A stretch of 64,000 nucleotides of DNA, from assembly GCA_013397935.1 (NCBI GenBank), contig VZRN01000216.1, positions 1,643,955 through 1,707,954 on the forward strand, written 5' to 3'. Positions 62,698 through 64,000 of the stretch are shown here, in pieces. Under the pieces are notes generated by a model, which saw nothing but the letters and a program-made list of their open reading frames with translations, ran no database searches and had not been told where the DNA came from. The stretch is from Dasyornis broadbenti (Eukaryota; Chordata; Aves; Passeriformes; Dasyornithidae). The position numbers and the translations under genes were made by a program. How positions within the stretch are numbered: position 1 is the stretch's first letter; each line of letters opens with the position of its first letter.

Positions 62698-62835
62698 GAG
62701 AAGAGAAGAGAAGAGAAGAGAAGAGAAGAGAAGAGAAGAGAAGAGAAGAGAAGAGAAGAGAAGAGAAGAGAAGAGAAGAGAAGAGAAGAGAAGAGAAGAG
62801 AAGAGAAGAGAAGAGAAGAGAAGAGAAGAGAAGAG
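62698..62835. repeat. (AAGAG)n pentanucleotide microsatellite, 27 perfect units
   Basis: Positions 62701-62835 are 27 uninterrupted AAGAG units, all purine on the plus strand, with a partial unit before. It gives rise to spurious long open frames on both strands (Arg/Glu/Lys and Ser/Leu/Phe repeats), which are not genes. Confidence 0.99.
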
Positions 62836-64000
62836 GTGAGGCTGAGAGTGCAGCCAGCAGAGGTGCACTGGGAGGAACGCATCGTGCAAGAAAAGGTAAA
62901 GGTCTTACAGACTGAGGACTCAGATCGTGAGCTAGGAAAAGGCAGCTTAGATAAAATGATCGCTAGAGGAATGTATGGGAGAAGAAGGTGTAATCAACAA
63001 CACCAAGTGCTAGGACAGTGGGACAGGCTGAGCCTCACCTGGCACAGCCCAATAAATCCCTCAGTTCCTTCCTGGCTCTGAGCCCTCTGCACTCAGCAAG
63101 GTTGGTCGCCACATGCACCCAAACCTCAGTTACAACAGGAGGCCACGAGTGGAGCCAAGGCTCAAAAATGTGCATTAATGGACAGTGTTGTAGCATTTGT
63201 TCTTCACAGAGCAACACCTGCTCTTAGGTCAGCTGAGGTCTCAGTGTTCTGAGACTCCTGCTTTGCTGTTCTACAGTGAATGGGTTGTAGGAGGCAGCAG
63301 TGGAGAACTTCCATTTTTTTTTTAATTTACAAACTTCAGAACTCTCTCTTCTGACCTTACAAGTAACTCCAGTAAGTGCCTATCAAGTATTAAAACTGTA
63401 CTTGTGCCAAGAAAAAGACAGTTTCTGCCAGACTCACTTGCAATAGTGAAAATCCCATTGCGCAATGGGTTTAATCATATTTAGCATCCCCTCTGGGCAA
63501 ATGTCCCTCAATCCCTTTAGGAGACTGAATTTGCAAGTTCCCCTGGCAGGGTTGCAGGGACATCACACAGCACAGGTGGTCTGAGTAGCACAGGTAGGTT
63601 GAACACCAACACAAACACCCCAAAGCCCAGGATGAGGTCAGTGGGAGCAAAACCCAACTCCAGCTTTTGAGGTTACCATCCCAGTAAAGCAGAGAGATGG
63701 AAAGGAAAGGGAGCGAGGTTAGGGAGCAGCAGAGGGCTGGGAGCCTGCAGACTTGTGTTGCCACATGATTTTCCTGGTTGTTTTCAAGCTGCTGCTCTGG
63801 CAGACACGCACGGCTCCCATGTGATGGCTGATTTACGAAAGCACCGTTGTAAGGCTGTGAGCATCTCACATCCCCCTGACCACGGGCTCCAGGGGCAGCC
63901 ACGGCCTCCTCCCCATCTGCGCCATCAGGCCAGCGGGGATGGGTGACCCGGCGTGAGAGGACACTGCTCCTGACCTGCTGAGGCGGTGAAGCAGAGAGGA

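Larger units (their letters stand above)
60000..64000. other. SOX10 upstream noncoding domain, distal part
   Basis: Apart from the CR1 copy and the AAGAG tract, no gene is recognised up to the window end. The next gene expected by synteny, PICK1, has no exon visible here. One short block at 61490-61600 has a paired SOX-like site (AACAAAG at 61568, CATTCT at 61579). The rest looks like unremarkable intergenic DNA. Confidence 0.55.

Noticed and set aside
62591..62889. Open frames of repeated Arg-Glu-Glu-Lys (plus) and Ser-Leu-Leu-Phe (minus)
   Set aside because: They are translations of the AAGAG microsatellite with no flanking gene structure.
63000..64000. First exon of the next syntenic gene PICK1
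   Set aside because: No CpG promoter and no peptide resembling the PICK1 N-terminus are visible before the window ends.

Overview
The window is nuclear DNA of a bird, assembled as plus strand with three runs of N. The evidence is five vertebrate genes with GT-AG introns in the order EIF3L, MICALL1, C22orf23, POLR2F, SOX10. This is the gene order of human 22q13.1, with introns mostly shorter than in mammals. At least four fragments match CR1 LINE 3' ends, the dominant avian retrotransposon. I cannot name the species. Residue comparisons to human proteins are from memory of the families.

Layout: 1-6.8 kb holds the last eight exons of EIF3L (+). 9.86-29.1 kb is complete MICALL1 (+, 16 exons, long 3' UTR). 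30.0-32.8 kb is C22orf23 (-, 6 exons), convergent with MICALL1. C22orf23 and POLR2F (+, 32.98-36.7 kb, 5 exons) start 156 bp apart from one divergent CpG-rich promoter with an RFX X-box and three ETS sites. 36.7-40 kb is the POLR2F-SOX10 convergent interval, with a local duplication, a small GC-rich island and a candidate neural-crest enhancer. 40.0-50.4 kb is SOX10 (-, three coding exons plus an inferred noncoding first exon). 50.5-64 kb is the SOX10 upstream domain. I see no protein-coding gene there, only blocks of SOX, homeodomain, POU, FOX and E-box motifs that look like enhancers, two CR1 fragments and a 135-bp AAGAG microsatellite.

The genes are neighbours, not a pathway. EIF3L acts in translation initiation, MICALL1 in recycling-endosome tubulation, POLR2F (RPB6) in RNA polymerases I, II and III, and SOX10 in neural-crest and glial fate. 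C22orf23 is little studied, and its promoter points to cilia. SOX10 control probably extends across POLR2F and the upstream gene desert.

I found no unknown multi-gene system. The observations most worth checking are the X-box at the C22orf23/POLR2F promoter, the SOX-rich block near 58 kb, the candidate enhancer near 39.2 kb, and the duplicated segment at 36.9/37.7 kb.
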